A stretch of DNA of 64,000 nt from Perlabentimonas sp041656735 (GTDB taxonomy: Bacteria; Bacteroidota; Bacteroidia; Bacteroidales; Tenuifilaceae): assembly GCA_041656735.1 (NCBI GenBank), contig JBBACY010000011.1:19136-83135 (forward strand). The letters are read 5' to 3'. Below the pieces are notes generated by a model that was given only the letters and a program-made list of their open reading frames with translations, was not told the DNA's origin and ran no database searches. The translations under genes were made by a program, and so were the position numbers. Shown here one piece after another: positions 1 through 9,754 of the stretch (the first letter of the stretch is position 1; each line of letters opens with the position of its first letter).

Positions 1-1368
1 GAAATAAGAAACCCCTACAATAACGAGTTGGTTGGAATATGCTCCCTAGCTGGTTCAAAAGAACTCGAAGAGGCCATAGCCAAAGCGCAAGCCTGCCAAG
101 AAGAAATGGCTAATATGCCGTCGTTTCAACGGGCAGAGATACTTAACGGCATTGCCTCTGGTATGGAAACCGAGCGCAACGCTCTGGCAAAACTGTTGGC
201 GATGGAGGCTGGCAAGCCGCTTAAATACGCTCTAGGCGAGGTTGACCGAGCAATTCAAACATACCGCATTGCCGCCGAGGAGTGCAAGAGACTCCCATCT
301 GAATACATAAAACTCGACTGGACACCTGCCGGTAAAGGCAAAGAAGGAGTTGTGAAATACTTCCCAATTGGAATTGTTGCTGGCATAACGCCTTTTAACT
401 TCCCGCTTAACCTAACATCGCATAAAATTGCCCCAGCCATAGCAGCCGGATGCCCAATAGTATTAAAGCCCGCCCGAAGTACCCCACTTTCGGCTTTAGC
501 TATGGCTAAAATAGCCTATAACACCTCATTGCCTAAAGGAGCATTAAGCATATTGCCAATGGACAGGCAATCGGGAAACCAGCTGGTTACCGACGACAGG
601 TTTGCCCTGCTAACTTTTACCGGATCACCAATAGTTGGCTGGAAAATGAAAGCAATGGCTGGGAAAAAGAAGGTAGTTTTAGAACTTGGAGGCAATGCTG
701 GCGTTATTGTTACCGAAACGGCAAACCTAGAGCTAGCCATTAACAAATGTGTATCGGGTGCATTTGCTTACTCAGGCCAAGTTTGTATTCACACCCAACG
801 CATATTTGTTCATCATAGCATTTTTAGCGTATTTGTTAAAAAGATGGTTGATAAAACCAAAGCCCTTACCATAGGTAACCCTTTAAGTGTTGAAACCGAA
901 ATCTCAGCTATGATAGATGCTGAAAATACAGAAAGGATTAGAGAGTGGGTTGATGAGGCTAAAGCGAATGGGGCTAAAATTCTCACCGGAGGGAATATTG
1001 TTGACAGTATTTATATGCCAACAATTTTAATTGATACAAAACCAAATATGAAAGTTTGTGCAAATGAAGCATTTGGTCCAATAGTTATTGTTGAGCCATA
1101 TAACACATTTTGCGATGCCATTGATGCCGTAAATAATTCTCCATTTGGATTACAGGCGGGTGTTTTTACAAATAAAATTGATGAAGAAACCATCGCGTTC
1201 AACAAGCTTAAGGTGGGGGGCGTTATTGTTAATGATGTTCCAACTTTTAGGGTAGACCATATGCCATACGGTGGGGTTAAAGAATCGGGCATTGGGCGTG
1301 AGGGAGTTAAGTATGCAATTCACGATATGCTAGAACCCCGGATACTGGTTAGGGATAGTAGTTACTAA
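1..1368 (+). CDS. NAD(P)-dependent aldehyde dehydrogenase (5' end outside window)
   Basis: Oxidises an aldehyde to the acid with NAD(P)+; the substrate cannot be read from the sequence. The frame is open from base 1, and the residues before the first possible start (TTG at 28) read EIRNPYNNELVG, which is typical internal aldehyde dehydrogenase N-terminal sequence. The true start is therefore upstream and the gene is cut by the window edge. Counting from codon 28, the general base lies in VLELGGNAG (Glu219) and the nucleophile in SGQVCIHTQRI (Cys253). The C-terminal PYGGVKESGIGREG motif is intact. The pattern resembles the lactaldehyde, non-phosphorylating glyceraldehyde-3-phosphate and phosphonoacetaldehyde dehydrogenase branch. 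The family is certain and the substrate is open. Confidence 0.9.
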   Translation, partial: EIRNPYNNELVGICSLAGSKELEEAIAKAQACQEEMANMPSFQRAEILNGIASGMETERNALAKLLAMEAGKPLKYALGEVDRAIQTYRIAAEECKRLPSEYIKLDWTPAGKGKEGVVKYFPIGIVAGITPFNFPLNLTSHKIAPAIAAGCPIVLKPARSTPLSALAMAKIAYNTSLPKGALSILPMDRQSGNQLVTDDRFALLTFTGSPIVGWKMKAMAGKKKVVLELGGNAGVIVTETANLELAINKCVSGAFAYSGQVCIHTQRIFVHHSIFSVFVKKMVDKTKALTIGNPLSVETEISAMIDAENTERIREWVDEAKANGAKILTGGNIVDSIYMPTILIDTKPNMKVCANEAFGPIVIVEPYNTFCDAIDAVNNSPFGLQAGVFTNKIDEETIAFNKLKVGGVIVNDVPTFRVDHMPYGGVKESGIGREGVKYAIHDMLEPRILVRDSSY

Positions 1369-1517
1369 ATACTTGTCGGCCTTATAAAACCTCTTCCACA
1401 TACGAAAACCAAAAAATTGCACGATTTTTGTAATGTTTACACGAATCACACTATGTATATTTAGATAGGGATTAGTATCTTTACACGATTTTTTTATTCA
1501 TCCACGATTGTAATTAG

Positions 1518-2150
1518 ATGTTGTTAACTCTGTTGATTAAGGGCATTTTGGTAGGTTTACTAGCCTCAATCCCTCTGGGCCCAGTTGGTATTATTTGTAT
1601 TCAACGAACTATAAACAAGGGTAAGTTAAGCGGTTTCCTTAGCGGAATTGGTGCAGCAAGCGCCGACACAATTTTTGCAGCCATTGCTGGCTTTAGCTTA
1701 ACTTTTATTATTAGCTATATAGAAGAGAAACAGATTATATTTCAGGCAATTGGTGGAGTCGTTGTTCTGCTTTTAGGAATCAAAATTTTTTATACAAACC
1801 CGATAAAGCAACTTCGTCGACACAAACGCAAAAAAAATAATTTGCTCGAAGACTACCTCTCTGTTCTACTAGTAACCATTACCAATCCGCTGGCTATTTT
1901 TCTGTTCATAGCCCTATTCGCCTCGCTCGGAATTGTATCAGAAGGTGCTGGCATCACCTCATCGCTTGTGGCTACAGGTGGCGTTTTTATTGGCGCTGCC
2001 ACTTGGTGGTACATACTTATCACCCTTGTAGATATTTTTAGGGCCAAATTTAGGCTAAAACAACTTTGGTGGATAAATAAAATATCAGGAGCACTAATTT
2101 TCGGCCTCGGCGCAGTTGCTTTAATTGGAATAGTTCGCATATTCCTTTAG
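1518..2150 (+). CDS. LysE-family exporter
   Basis: A 210-residue inner-membrane protein of the LysE/RhtB amino-acid exporter superfamily. The N-terminal helix carries the family signature IPLGPVGIICIQRTINKG, followed by GFLSGIGAASADTIFA. About six hydrophobic segments follow, separated by a short basic loop (RRHKRKKNN) near residue 105. Length is normal for the family. The exported compound is unknown. A candidate -7 element (TATCTTTA, one mismatch to TAnnTTTG) lies about 30 bases before the ATG, so the gene probably has its own promoter and is separate from the aldehyde dehydrogenase. Confidence 0.87.
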   Translation: MLLTLLIKGILVGLLASIPLGPVGIICIQRTINKGKLSGFLSGIGAASADTIFAAIAGFSLTFIISYIEEKQIIFQAIGGVVVLLLGIKIFYTNPIKQLRRHKRKKNNLLEDYLSVLLVTITNPLAIFLFIALFASLGIVSEGAGITSSLVATGGVFIGAATWWYILITLVDIFRAKFRLKQLWWINKISGALIFGLGAVALIGIVRIFL

Positions 2151-2578
2151 CATACTTTACTCATTCGCACGCTCCTCATTATTCCCTATGGTTAATGCAC
2201 CATTTCCATCCAACCAGTATTAAAACGTTTCCCATAGAGAAATTAGTGGGTGTGTGTTAGGTATCAATAGCACTGTATTTACGATGGCTTGAAAATAGAA
2301 CCCTTGGGTTACAACCTTGAAAACGGAAAGTTTTACTGGAAACAATTGAACGTTTCGTGAAACATAGCATCTTAACCTGAACATTCTGTTATCTAAAACA
2401 GCCTTTCCTATTACAAAAATCGTATGAAACAATTATAACTCGACTAATCAGCACCTAAATCACTTTGGTGTGGTGCTATAAGGTAGCAGTAAATTTATGT
2501 GCCAAGCAACAGCTGGTACAAACAAAAAAGGCGCCTATTATAAGCACCTTTTTTGTAAATATTTTGACTTGATTCTAT
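2151..2578. other. intergenic region between convergent genes
   Basis: About 430 bases between the LysE-type gene and the leftward ppiD-like gene. The only element I can support is the terminator at its right-hand end. Short open frames here lack coding character. I see no tRNA-like or riboswitch-like structure. Confidence 0.5.
2522..2556 (-). terminator. rho-independent terminator of the mfd-ppiD operon
   Basis: A 13-base stem (2522-2534 with 2544-2556) with one mismatch and a 9-base loop. A and T runs on both flanks make it potentially bidirectional. It lies just beyond the stop codon of the ppiD-like gene. Confidence 0.8.
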
Positions 2579-4690
2579 CTAAAAGAATTTCGAACGTCTA
2601 TCAACTATTTTAGCTTCCTCTTTAAGCGCTTCAAACGATTCTCTCACAGCTCTCTGCTGATATGTAGCAAGTAAGCGCTGTGCCTCAGCAGCTCTATCAA
2701 TTTCTTGCTCATTGGTTGCATTTACAGTTAAAGCAAATACTCCTGCATTCCCTTCAATCGGACCAACCATTTTACCTTCGGCCACGGAAGTTGCAGCAGC
2801 AATTACAGCGGGCTCAAAACCAACCGCAGGCAAAGAGAACGATGAAAAAGAGATACTAGGAGCCTCTTGCACTTCCAAAGATAACTTGCTGGCAAGATCG
2901 CTTATTGTTGATCCGCTCTCCATTGCCTTACTAAATTTATCCTTTAGCATTTGGCTCTTTTTCTGCTTTAACACCTGACTTTTCACATCTTGCTGAACTT
3001 GCGCTAAGGGTGCGTAACCTTCCTCGCGAACCTCCTTAAGAGCAGCAACAACAAAGTTATCACCAAATTCAAAAACAGTAGATACGGAATTAACTCCTTC
3101 TTTATAAGCCCAACGTATCATCTCACGCGGATTCTCTAGTCCAGCAATACGCTTATCGCTTTCTCTGAGGTTTGATGCTAGTCGCTTGTTAAGTTTTTGC
3201 TCAGCAACGGCTGCATTGAACTTCTCATAGGTATTATTTAACCCTGCGAACTCACTAGCTTTCTGATAAACATCCTGATAAGTTTTTGAACTAGGTATAA
3301 CATTACGAACCAGCAAGGCAACCTGTGCCTTCTTCGTAAGTTTTCCTTTCTCTAAAATCTCAATAATATGAAACCCAAACTGCGATTCAACTAGCACTAT
3401 ATCTCCTTTTGCTCCGTTAAAGCAGGCATCGTTAAAAGGCTGAACCATTGCTCCCTCAGGAAACCATCCTAAATCACCGCCTTGAACTGCTGAGCCTGGA
3501 TCTTCTGAAAAATCGGTGGCCAACTTGGCAAAACGTCCTCGGTTCTGCTTAGCAACTTGCAATAAGCTATCAGCCTTTGTCTTTACAGCATCATACTCTT
3601 CTTGCGATTGAACATTTGAACTAAGTAGAATGTGACGAGCCTTAACCGAATCGGGCAGAAAGTCAACATTAACCAACCGAGCCATAGTATATGATTCGCC
3701 ATCGAATATTGGCCCAAAAGTATCATCTACCTTAGCATCGAATGCCCAGGTGTCAATAGCCTCATTAGCTAGCTCTCCCTTTTTGAAAAACTTGCCATCG
3801 TAAGGTATATCAGAGTTTAGGTTTGTAAACTGAGCAGCATCGATTGCTTCTTTAAAGTCTTTCTGAATTTCGTTAATCCACTCTTCGGCTAATTTAAAGT
3901 CACTGGGGGCTGGGGTAATTGGAAACACAATGTACTCAACATCTCTAGAGGCCGATTGCTTATATTTCTCGATATTACTTTTATAGTAACTGTTCATATC
4001 TTTTGAAGAAATAGAAACTAGCGAATCATTTATGGACGTGTAGCGATCAACAATAAAACTAACATCGGCACGTAAACTGCGTTCTGTGGCCGAGCGCTGT
4101 GCTTGCATATCGGTAACATACAACCCTTTTGTAATCAAATTGTTGTACTTAGTGAAAAGTCTGTCCTTAACAATAATATCCTCAAGGTATAGCCAAATAC
4201 TGCGCTGAAACCCCGATGGGTCGGCGTCCAAGTTACGCAAGAACTGGTCTATCATAGCAACATCGACCTCGCCAGTTTGAGGGTTGCCAAATTCTTGCCT
4301 GACAATTGGATGAAGGTTGTTACCTTGCACCATATCAAACAGCTCATCAGCAGATACTGCAATCCCTAAGCTTTTAAAACGAGGGGCAAGTATATACTCT
4401 TGTATTAGCTGATTCCAAACCTCTTCGCGAATGTTTTCAGTGGTTTGCTCATCAAGAGCATTAACCCTACGCGATACCTTATTAAGCTCGCTTACGTTAT
4501 CAACACGCTGCTGATAAACTTGGTAAGGGATTGATTTTCCTGATATTTCAGCTATTTCAAACTGATTGTTATTAAAAAGTGAACCACCCGATCCGAATAG
4601 GTCACCAAGTATAAATGCTAACAATGCAAGTCCGATTACAACTGCAACAAGCGTTCCAGCACGATTTCTGAGTTTCTCTAGTGTAGCCAT
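2579..4690 (-). CDS. ppiD: PpiD/SurA-type periplasmic peptidyl-prolyl isomerase/chaperone
   Basis: A 703-residue membrane-anchored folding factor for exported proteins. A basic N-terminus and one hydrophobic segment (about residues 12-30, ending LGDLFGSGG) anchor it in the inner membrane. A SurA_N-like helical region follows. A parvulin (PPIC) domain spans about residues 348-445, from VKARHILLSS through GGDLGWFPEGAMVQPF to FGFHIIEILEKG. A long helical C-terminal region with a degenerate second parvulin-like part completes it. This layout matches PpiD of the Bacteroidota. It is the last gene of the leftward operon and is separated from the CBS-domain gene by 293 bases, so it may also have its own promoter. 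The role is inferred from the family. Confidence 0.85.
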   Translation of the reverse strand: MATLEKLRNRAGTLVAVVIGLALLAFILGDLFGSGGSLFNNNQFEIAEISGKSIPYQVYQQRVDNVSELNKVSRRVNALDEQTTENIREEVWNQLIQEYILAPRFKSLGIAVSADELFDMVQGNNLHPIVRQEFGNPQTGEVDVAMIDQFLRNLDADPSGFQRSIWLYLEDIIVKDRLFTKYNNLITKGLYVTDMQAQRSATERSLRADVSFIVDRYTSINDSLVSISSKDMNSYYKSNIEKYKQSASRDVEYIVFPITPAPSDFKLAEEWINEIQKDFKEAIDAAQFTNLNSDIPYDGKFFKKGELANEAIDTWAFDAKVDDTFGPIFDGESYTMARLVNVDFLPDSVKARHILLSSNVQSQEEYDAVKTKADSLLQVAKQNRGRFAKLATDFSEDPGSAVQGGDLGWFPEGAMVQPFNDACFNGAKGDIVLVESQFGFHIIEILEKGKLTKKAQVALLVRNVIPSSKTYQDVYQKASEFAGLNNTYEKFNAAVAEQKLNKRLASNLRESDKRIAGLENPREMIRWAYKEGVNSVSTVFEFGDNFVVAALKEVREEGYAPLAQVQQDVKSQVLKQKKSQMLKDKFSKAMESGSTISDLASKLSLEVQEAPSISFSSFSLPAVGFEPAVIAAATSVAEGKMVGPIEGNAGVFALTVNATNEQEIDRAAEAQRLLATYQQRAVRESFEALKEEAKIVDRRSKFF

Positions 4691-4983
4691 TGAAAATTAA
4701 TATTAGTTCAAGATTTGCCTTTTTTTAAGGCTACGAATATAGCTATTTTACTCTATTGCATAAAGAGATAGTTGACTTTTTATGTCGAAAAGTGGAAAAA
4801 CGTTTACTTCTTTCGAATTAAACTGCAAATTGGTGTAATTTAGTGCTGTTTTGTAAAAAAAATGTGGGTTGGCAAGTTCAAACCATCCATTTATAATTTC
4901 CTTGAAAAGGATGCGAGCAAGAAAAGCTTTACACTAAACTTAAATTTAGGTCGTTATTTAGAAGTAGCAAGAAAAAATGATTG

Positions 4984-6252
4984 CTACTCTTTGGAGTGAA
5001 TGGTAAAATGAATTAAATCAATGCGATTCCTATCCATTTTGGTAACCTTTATTTTAAAGGAATCTATCACAAACTGTTCCTGAGGCTTTGGGATGCTCAT
5101 ATAGTTTGAAATAATGAACCCAGCCAATGTATCGTACTCTTCCGACTCGGGGATATGAAAATTATACTTATCATTCAGGTAGTCTATTTCAAGCCTTCCG
5201 CTCAAAATAAACTCATCGTCGGAAAGTTGTTTTTCAACAAACTCGCTTGAATCATGCTCATCGTCAATCTCACCGAATATTTCCTCAATAATATCCTCAA
5301 TTGTAACCAAGCCAGCCGTACCTCCAAACTCATCAACAACAATTGCCAAACTTTTTTGCTCTTTTATAAAAGAGGTTAGCAGCTGGTGTGCTTGCATTGT
5401 TTCAGGCACAAAGTCGACCTTTAGCAGTTTCGCCTTTACGCTCTGTGGTTTTTTAAACATCTCTTTAGAATTAACGTAGCCAATAATATTGTCTACGTTC
5501 CCTTCGTAAATAGGTATTCTAGAGTAGTTTGTTTCGATAAATTTTTCAGTGAGTTCGGCTATGGTGCTGTGCACATCAATTGCCTCAATATCGGTGCGTG
5601 GTAACATGCAATCGCGCACTTTTACCTCAGAAAAATCCAGCGCATTCTGAAACATTTTAATATCATGCTCTTGCTTATGCTCATTGCCTTCGGCGTTTTG
5701 TGCCTCTCCCACAAAATGGTTTAAATCAATCTTTTCGAAAATCTTATTCTCATCACCAAGTTTAATCTCGTACCTAAAAATGCGCCTAATAATGCCAAGC
5801 GATATGCTTGTTGAGAACCTGCTTATGGGATAAAAAACAATATAGAAAAACAGCATAGGAAGCGCAAAGAAATTTAGGAATACGTTGGGATGCATCCTAA
5901 AGATTGACTTAGGCAAAAACTCGGCCGTTACCAGAATAACTATCGTTGAGAGTATGGTTTGAACCAGAAGCAAACCCATCTCATATTGAAAATAACGTGA
6001 TAAAAAGGGTTCAAGCAGCTTTGCCATAGACAAGCCATAAACAACAAGCGCAATGCTATTGCCTACAAGTAAGGTGGCGATGTACTGATTCGGGTTTTTT
6101 GTGAATATTTGTACAATACGTGAAGAGAAAGTCCCCTGTTTCCTGTCAAGCTCAATGCGCAGTTTATTAGAAGAAACGAAGGCTATCTCCATTCCGGAAA
6201 AAAGTGCTGAAAAGAGTAATGATAAACCAATTATAACCAGGTTATAATCCAT
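4984..6252 (-). CDS. CNNM/CorC-type membrane protein with CBS pair (hemolysin family; GldE-like)
   Basis: A 422-residue inner-membrane protein. Residues about 1-185 form the CNNM (DUF21) domain with four hydrophobic segments, starting YNLVIIGLSLLFSALFSGME. A CBS pair follows (about 205-325: MLPRTDIEAID to DEFGGTAGLVTIEDIIEEIFGEI), then the C-terminal CorC/HlyC domain. Related proteins are linked to magnesium or other divalent cation transport. In gliding Bacteroidota one member is GldE, and the sequence alone does not decide between these. The toxin implied by the old name hemolysin is not supported. The gene sits 14 bases after a small membrane protein in the lptC operon. Confidence 0.85.
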   Translation of the reverse strand: MDYNLVIIGLSLLFSALFSGMEIAFVSSNKLRIELDRKQGTFSSRIVQIFTKNPNQYIATLLVGNSIALVVYGLSMAKLLEPFLSRYFQYEMGLLLVQTILSTIVILVTAEFLPKSIFRMHPNVFLNFFALPMLFFYIVFYPISRFSTSISLGIIRRIFRYEIKLGDENKIFEKIDLNHFVGEAQNAEGNEHKQEHDIKMFQNALDFSEVKVRDCMLPRTDIEAIDVHSTIAELTEKFIETNYSRIPIYEGNVDNIIGYVNSKEMFKKPQSVKAKLLKVDFVPETMQAHQLLTSFIKEQKSLAIVVDEFGGTAGLVTIEDIIEEIFGEIDDEHDSSEFVEKQLSDDEFILSGRLEIDYLNDKYNFHIPESEEYDTLAGFIISNYMSIPKPQEQFVIDSFKIKVTKMDRNRIDLIHFTIHSKE

Positions 6253-6266
6253 CGAAGCTAAGTCAG

Positions 6267-6458
6267 TTATTTATTATTCGATAAAGATTTTCGTCGGAAT
6301 CGCCTAAGTAAAAACATACCAAGTGCCACAACCGATAAAATGTAGAATATGTAGCTGTTCTCAATTCCAAACTTACTAGTTGAATTAATGGCCAGTACCA
6401 AACAGGCTACGGCTAAAACCAACCAAATTATTTCTAGAACTTTTGGTAACGCTTTCAT
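6267..6458 (-). CDS. small two-helix membrane protein
   Basis: A 63-residue protein with two hydrophobic segments (IIWLVLAVACLVLAI and YIFYILSVVALGMFLL) joined by a short polar turn and ending in a strongly basic tail (RRFRRKSLSNNK), which predicts a cytoplasmic C-terminus. I do not recognise a family. It lies between lptC and the CBS-domain gene, 14 bases from the latter, in the same direction, which supports real expression. Confidence 0.7.
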   Translation of the reverse strand: MKALPKVLEIIWLVLAVACLVLAINSTSKFGIENSYIFYILSVVALGMFLLRRFRRKSLSNNK

Positions 6459-6529
6459 AAAAATACAATTTTAATGTTCGATATAAAGATAGTTGAAATT
6501 TTACAAAAAAATCAACTTGTTTTAACTTA

Positions 6530-7084
6530 CTATTCTTGTAGATATATCTTACCCGAGGGCTTTCGCACTATCCAATCGTTAAAGTCTTCATCGGAATCCA
6601 TGCCTTCGCCAAAAATAACGTCATCATCCGAAGTGAGTTTAACCATATCATTAGAGTATATTTTTTTAGTTTTCTGGTTCCAAAAAAGCTGTTCGGTGTT
6701 TAGTATTTGCCCCTTATTATTCTGTGCTACAACATCATACCTGGCATTCCACAGTTCCTCTTTCTCGTAAAAAATTGCATAATTTGCCGTAATGGTTGAC
6801 TCAACATTTAGGGAGTCATCATAATTGTAAACGGTTATCCCCTTCGGAAACTCATTGTATGGCTCCTCGGCATACTGATAATACATAGATTCGGGCGCTA
6901 GCACACGTATTTTAATTTTCCCGTTTTCAGTATAAATAATTTCAATATTTTCACCCACTAAACTCGGAACCTGCTCGCGCTCAGTAAGGGCATTAACTAT
7001 TTCGATATCAGTTTTGCAAGAAGAAAGCAAAATAGTCCCTACGATGGTAGGGACTATCAACTTTTTTAAGCAATATAAAAACAT
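6530..7084 (-). CDS. lptC: LPS export periplasmic lipoprotein LptC
   Basis: A 184-residue lipoprotein of the LptC family, which passes lipopolysaccharide from the LptBFG transporter to LptA. The N-terminus carries a lipobox (ILLSSC, Cys23). The single beta-jellyroll strand pattern is visible, with VENIEIIYTENGKIKIRVLAPE near residue 45 and the conserved WNAR...TEQLFWNQKTKKIYS stretch near residue 115. It begins 21 bases after the TPR gene stop. Its place beside coaX and mfd is common in Bacteroidota. Confidence 0.88.
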   Translation of the reverse strand: MFLYCLKKLIVPTIVGTILLSSCKTDIEIVNALTEREQVPSLVGENIEIIYTENGKIKIRVLAPESMYYQYAEEPYNEFPKGITVYNYDDSLNVESTITANYAIFYEKEELWNARYDVVAQNNKGQILNTEQLFWNQKTKKIYSNDMVKLTSDDDVIFGEGMDSDEDFNDWIVRKPSGKIYLQE

Positions 7085-7105
7085 TGTATGTTTCAGTATT
7101 ATTAC

Positions 7106-8443
7106 CTATTCGGGGCGTGCCCTTATGGTTGTTGTCTCGTTAATCCAACCGCCAACAGTGTACCTTTGGTTTATGGTTAAGTCTTGGAAAAAGATATCTG
7201 ACTTAGCTGGGAAATACTGAACGTAGGTATCAATAAGCCTAGTGCAATCATCGGCTACGGAAGGGTCAACCTGTTTTGCTTTTGCAAACTGATCAACTGC
7301 AACCCAGTATATTGTCTTCTTCTGAAAATCATCAGTAAAACAATCTTTCTCTGCAGCATAAATTTGACCAATTAGTATGTAAGCATGACCAATTTTGGGG
7401 TTTATGCTTAGCGCTTTTTGAGCTAACGAACGAGCTTGCTGCGGTTTCCCCATATCGTTAAATACCATATTTGCGTACTCAACCAAAAACTTAGATTCAA
7501 CAATTGAATCGGTCTGTTGCTCTATTGCTTCTTTGTATAAAACTTCTGCTTTAGCGTAATTCTTTTCATTTAGATATATCCGAGCCAATTCGTAGGCGCG
7601 GCTAGAAGAAGGCTCAATACCATACAATACTTTAGCCGTTTTCTTGTAGAATTCAGTCGTCTCACATTTATTAGCCGATAAAAGGGTACTAACCATTTTA
7701 ACTAGTTCTATGGGAGCATCCTCTTTGATGCGAGGTTCAAAAATTTTCTCTAAACTTTCGCAGTCAGCAACGCCCGCGTTTGAGAAGATGGCATCTATAT
7801 TCTCTTTTACCTGCAGCAATCTTGAGTCGTCTGGCTTTGATTCGAGCTGTGAGTCGAGAAAATCAGCTAGCATTGCGTAAGTTTCAATTACACTTTCGCC
7901 AGTAAGTTTACCATTATCATACATTGTTTTTGTAAGCGCCATATATGTATATAGTACCACTTCGGATGAAGCATCGCTCTCAAGTTCAACTGACTCTTTG
8001 AGGATATTATAGGCCTCCTCGTAACGATCTGCATCAAGGCTAGCCAAATCTATTCCCTTTTGGCCAAGAACCGTTCCTTTTGAATCAAAATGTTCAATAC
8101 GCAAATCGTAAATCAACATAAGCGAATCAATCAGTTCAGCCTTACGAGATGGTGCAGCCTCATTTTCAATCCACGTTTTCATCATCCTTGTTCCATGGAT
8201 GTAAGTATTCAAGCGAGCAGCTGGGCAAACATTTAAAACCTTTAGCCAGTTGGGTTTTGCCTTCTCGTAATTTTTCTGTTTATAATCCTCTCCATAAAGA
8301 GATAGCGCAACAATACATTGCTGTCTTGCCTCCTCATCAACACCGTACTTAGAATCATTTAAGTAGGCTTGTGCTATGCCCTTTACTGAAAAAAGTAGCA
8401 GTATCGACAGGGCTAGTAAGTTTAATGTAAAAATCCTTTTCAT
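7106..8443 (-). CDS. secreted tetratricopeptide-repeat protein
   Basis: A 445-residue protein with a signal peptide (MKRIFTLNLLALSILLLFSVKGIAQA). Helical repeats run throughout, the clearest TPR units being residues about 290-330 (AYELARIYLNEKNYAKAEVLYKEA) and 345-380 (QARSLAQKALSINPKIGHAYILIG). No enzymatic motif is visible. Similar TPR proteins occur at this place beside lptC in Bacteroidales, so an envelope-assembly role is a reasonable inference and no more. Confidence 0.75.
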   Translation of the reverse strand: MKRIFTLNLLALSILLLFSVKGIAQAYLNDSKYGVDEEARQQCIVALSLYGEDYKQKNYEKAKPNWLKVLNVCPAARLNTYIHGTRMMKTWIENEAAPSRKAELIDSLMLIYDLRIEHFDSKGTVLGQKGIDLASLDADRYEEAYNILKESVELESDASSEVVLYTYMALTKTMYDNGKLTGESVIETYAMLADFLDSQLESKPDDSRLLQVKENIDAIFSNAGVADCESLEKIFEPRIKEDAPIELVKMVSTLLSANKCETTEFYKKTAKVLYGIEPSSSRAYELARIYLNEKNYAKAEVLYKEAIEQQTDSIVESKFLVEYANMVFNDMGKPQQARSLAQKALSINPKIGHAYILIGQIYAAEKDCFTDDFQKKTIYWVAVDQFAKAKQVDPSVADDCTRLIDTYVQYFPAKSDIFFQDLTINQRYTVGGWINETTTIRARPE

Positions 8444-8473
8444 TACTCGGTAATTTTAGTGTAACTATAATAT

Positions 8474-9754
8474 TTAATTATATTTTCGCTTCATAAACCA
8501 GAAATCATAAAAAGTAAATCCTATATTAACAACACCGTAGGTTTCTTGTATTAAATTATTTGATAGGGTTCCTTTCTGACCTAGTTCACATGAAATGTTA
8601 AATGTGCTATTACTGCGCTTGAATGGTAAACCTACTCCAAAAGTTATGCCATAATCTTTTATTTGGTTTCCACGAAGCTTCAGATTTGTATCTGAATAGT
8701 ATACTCCAGCACGATAAGCTACCCGTTTAAAATACGAACGCAAATCGGTAGAATTTGGAATTAACTGCAGTCCAACACGTATCGTATTGCTTTTAACAAG
8801 AGAATCGCTAACATTTAGAAACTTTGCATTGGTCCAATCCTGCGATGCGTAGTCGGCACCAATCATAAACTTATCTTTGTAGGCAAACGTAAAACCTGCC
8901 GAAATATTCTTTGGAAAATCGATGGCACTTTTGGGATACTCTTTAAAAGCAAGAGTATCAACAACTTTACCTATTAAGGTTGAAGCAAAAAGCACTTTTT
9001 GCGCACCTATAGAGGTTTCGTTATCGAGTGTAGCCCCCACAACCACCTTGTAAGATTTTTCGCTACCAAAGGCAAATTCATACTGAGCACCAAGACTAAG
9101 TGCAATATCTCGAACTACAATACTATTTTGCCTTCTGAACGTTTGGTACGGAGTATCAGCTGGAAAAATCGTTTCGGTAGTATGCTCAATTGCCCCGAAA
9201 AAATAGGACATATTTGCGCCAAGCGAAAGCCCTTTAAAAGGCTTAATGGCTAACCCGAAATATGATTGAGTAACTCCGCCCTTCCCTTGATAGTAATACT
9301 TAATTGGACCAATTGTACTTAGCAGGTAGGGATCCATTTCAATATCCTTAATTCGATAGCCTACGTTGCTAAAAGGCTGAATACCTGCACTAGCCCCCAT
9401 CCATTTAGTTATGGGAAATTGTATAGCCAAATGGTGAAGATTGGCTCCAGAATTGAAATTAGCCTGATTGTTAGTTTTGTAATTGACGCCTGTACCCTCA
9501 AGGCCAAAATCAAAAATAAACGACATTGAATCCTGCGATGTGTATGATGCAGGGTTCAGAAAGTTTATACTCTTAGAGTTTCTAACTCCTTGTGAGATAC
9601 CCCCAAATGCCTTGGTATTAGCATAACCCCTATTACGTATTTCGCCCATACCAAAGCGTGAGTAGGGTGAAAAGGTTGAAAAACTTTGCGATAGCACTGG
9701 CATTGAAACCAGTAGGGCCGTCACCAGGAGCAGTAGCTTATTGTAGATTCTCAT
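8474..9754 (-). CDS. outer-membrane beta-barrel protein (FadL/PorV-like pattern)
   Basis: A 426-residue protein with a signal peptide ending SMPVLSQ. After SRFGMGEI it has the stretch NSKSINFLNPASYTSQDSM, then alternating amphipathic strands with an aromatic C-terminus (VNIGFTFYDFWFMKRKYN). The Asn-Pro-Ala-Ser motif and strand pattern resemble Bacteroidota FadL/PorV-type barrels. The first 17 bases overlap the 3' end of coaX, which suggests translational coupling. Function unknown. Barrel topology is inferred from the pattern. Confidence 0.72.
   Translation of the reverse strand: MRIYNKLLLLVTALLVSMPVLSQSFSTFSPYSRFGMGEIRNRGYANTKAFGGISQGVRNSKSINFLNPASYTSQDSMSFIFDFGLEGTGVNYKTNNQANFNSGANLHHLAIQFPITKWMGASAGIQPFSNVGYRIKDIEMDPYLLSTIGPIKYYYQGKGGVTQSYFGLAIKPFKGLSLGANMSYFFGAIEHTTETIFPADTPYQTFRRQNSIVVRDIALSLGAQYEFAFGSEKSYKVVVGATLDNETSIGAQKVLFASTLIGKVVDTLAFKEYPKSAIDFPKNISAGFTFAYKDKFMIGADYASQDWTNAKFLNVSDSLVKSNTIRVGLQLIPNSTDLRSYFKRVAYRAGVYYSDTNLKLRGNQIKDYGITFGVGLPFKRSNSTFNISCELGQKGTLSNNLIQETYGVVNIGFTFYDFWFMKRKYN

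Noticed and set aside
2220..2432. 70-codon leftward frame in the 2.2-2.4 kb gap
   Set aside because: No signal peptide, helix pattern or promoter, and composition typical of chance frames.
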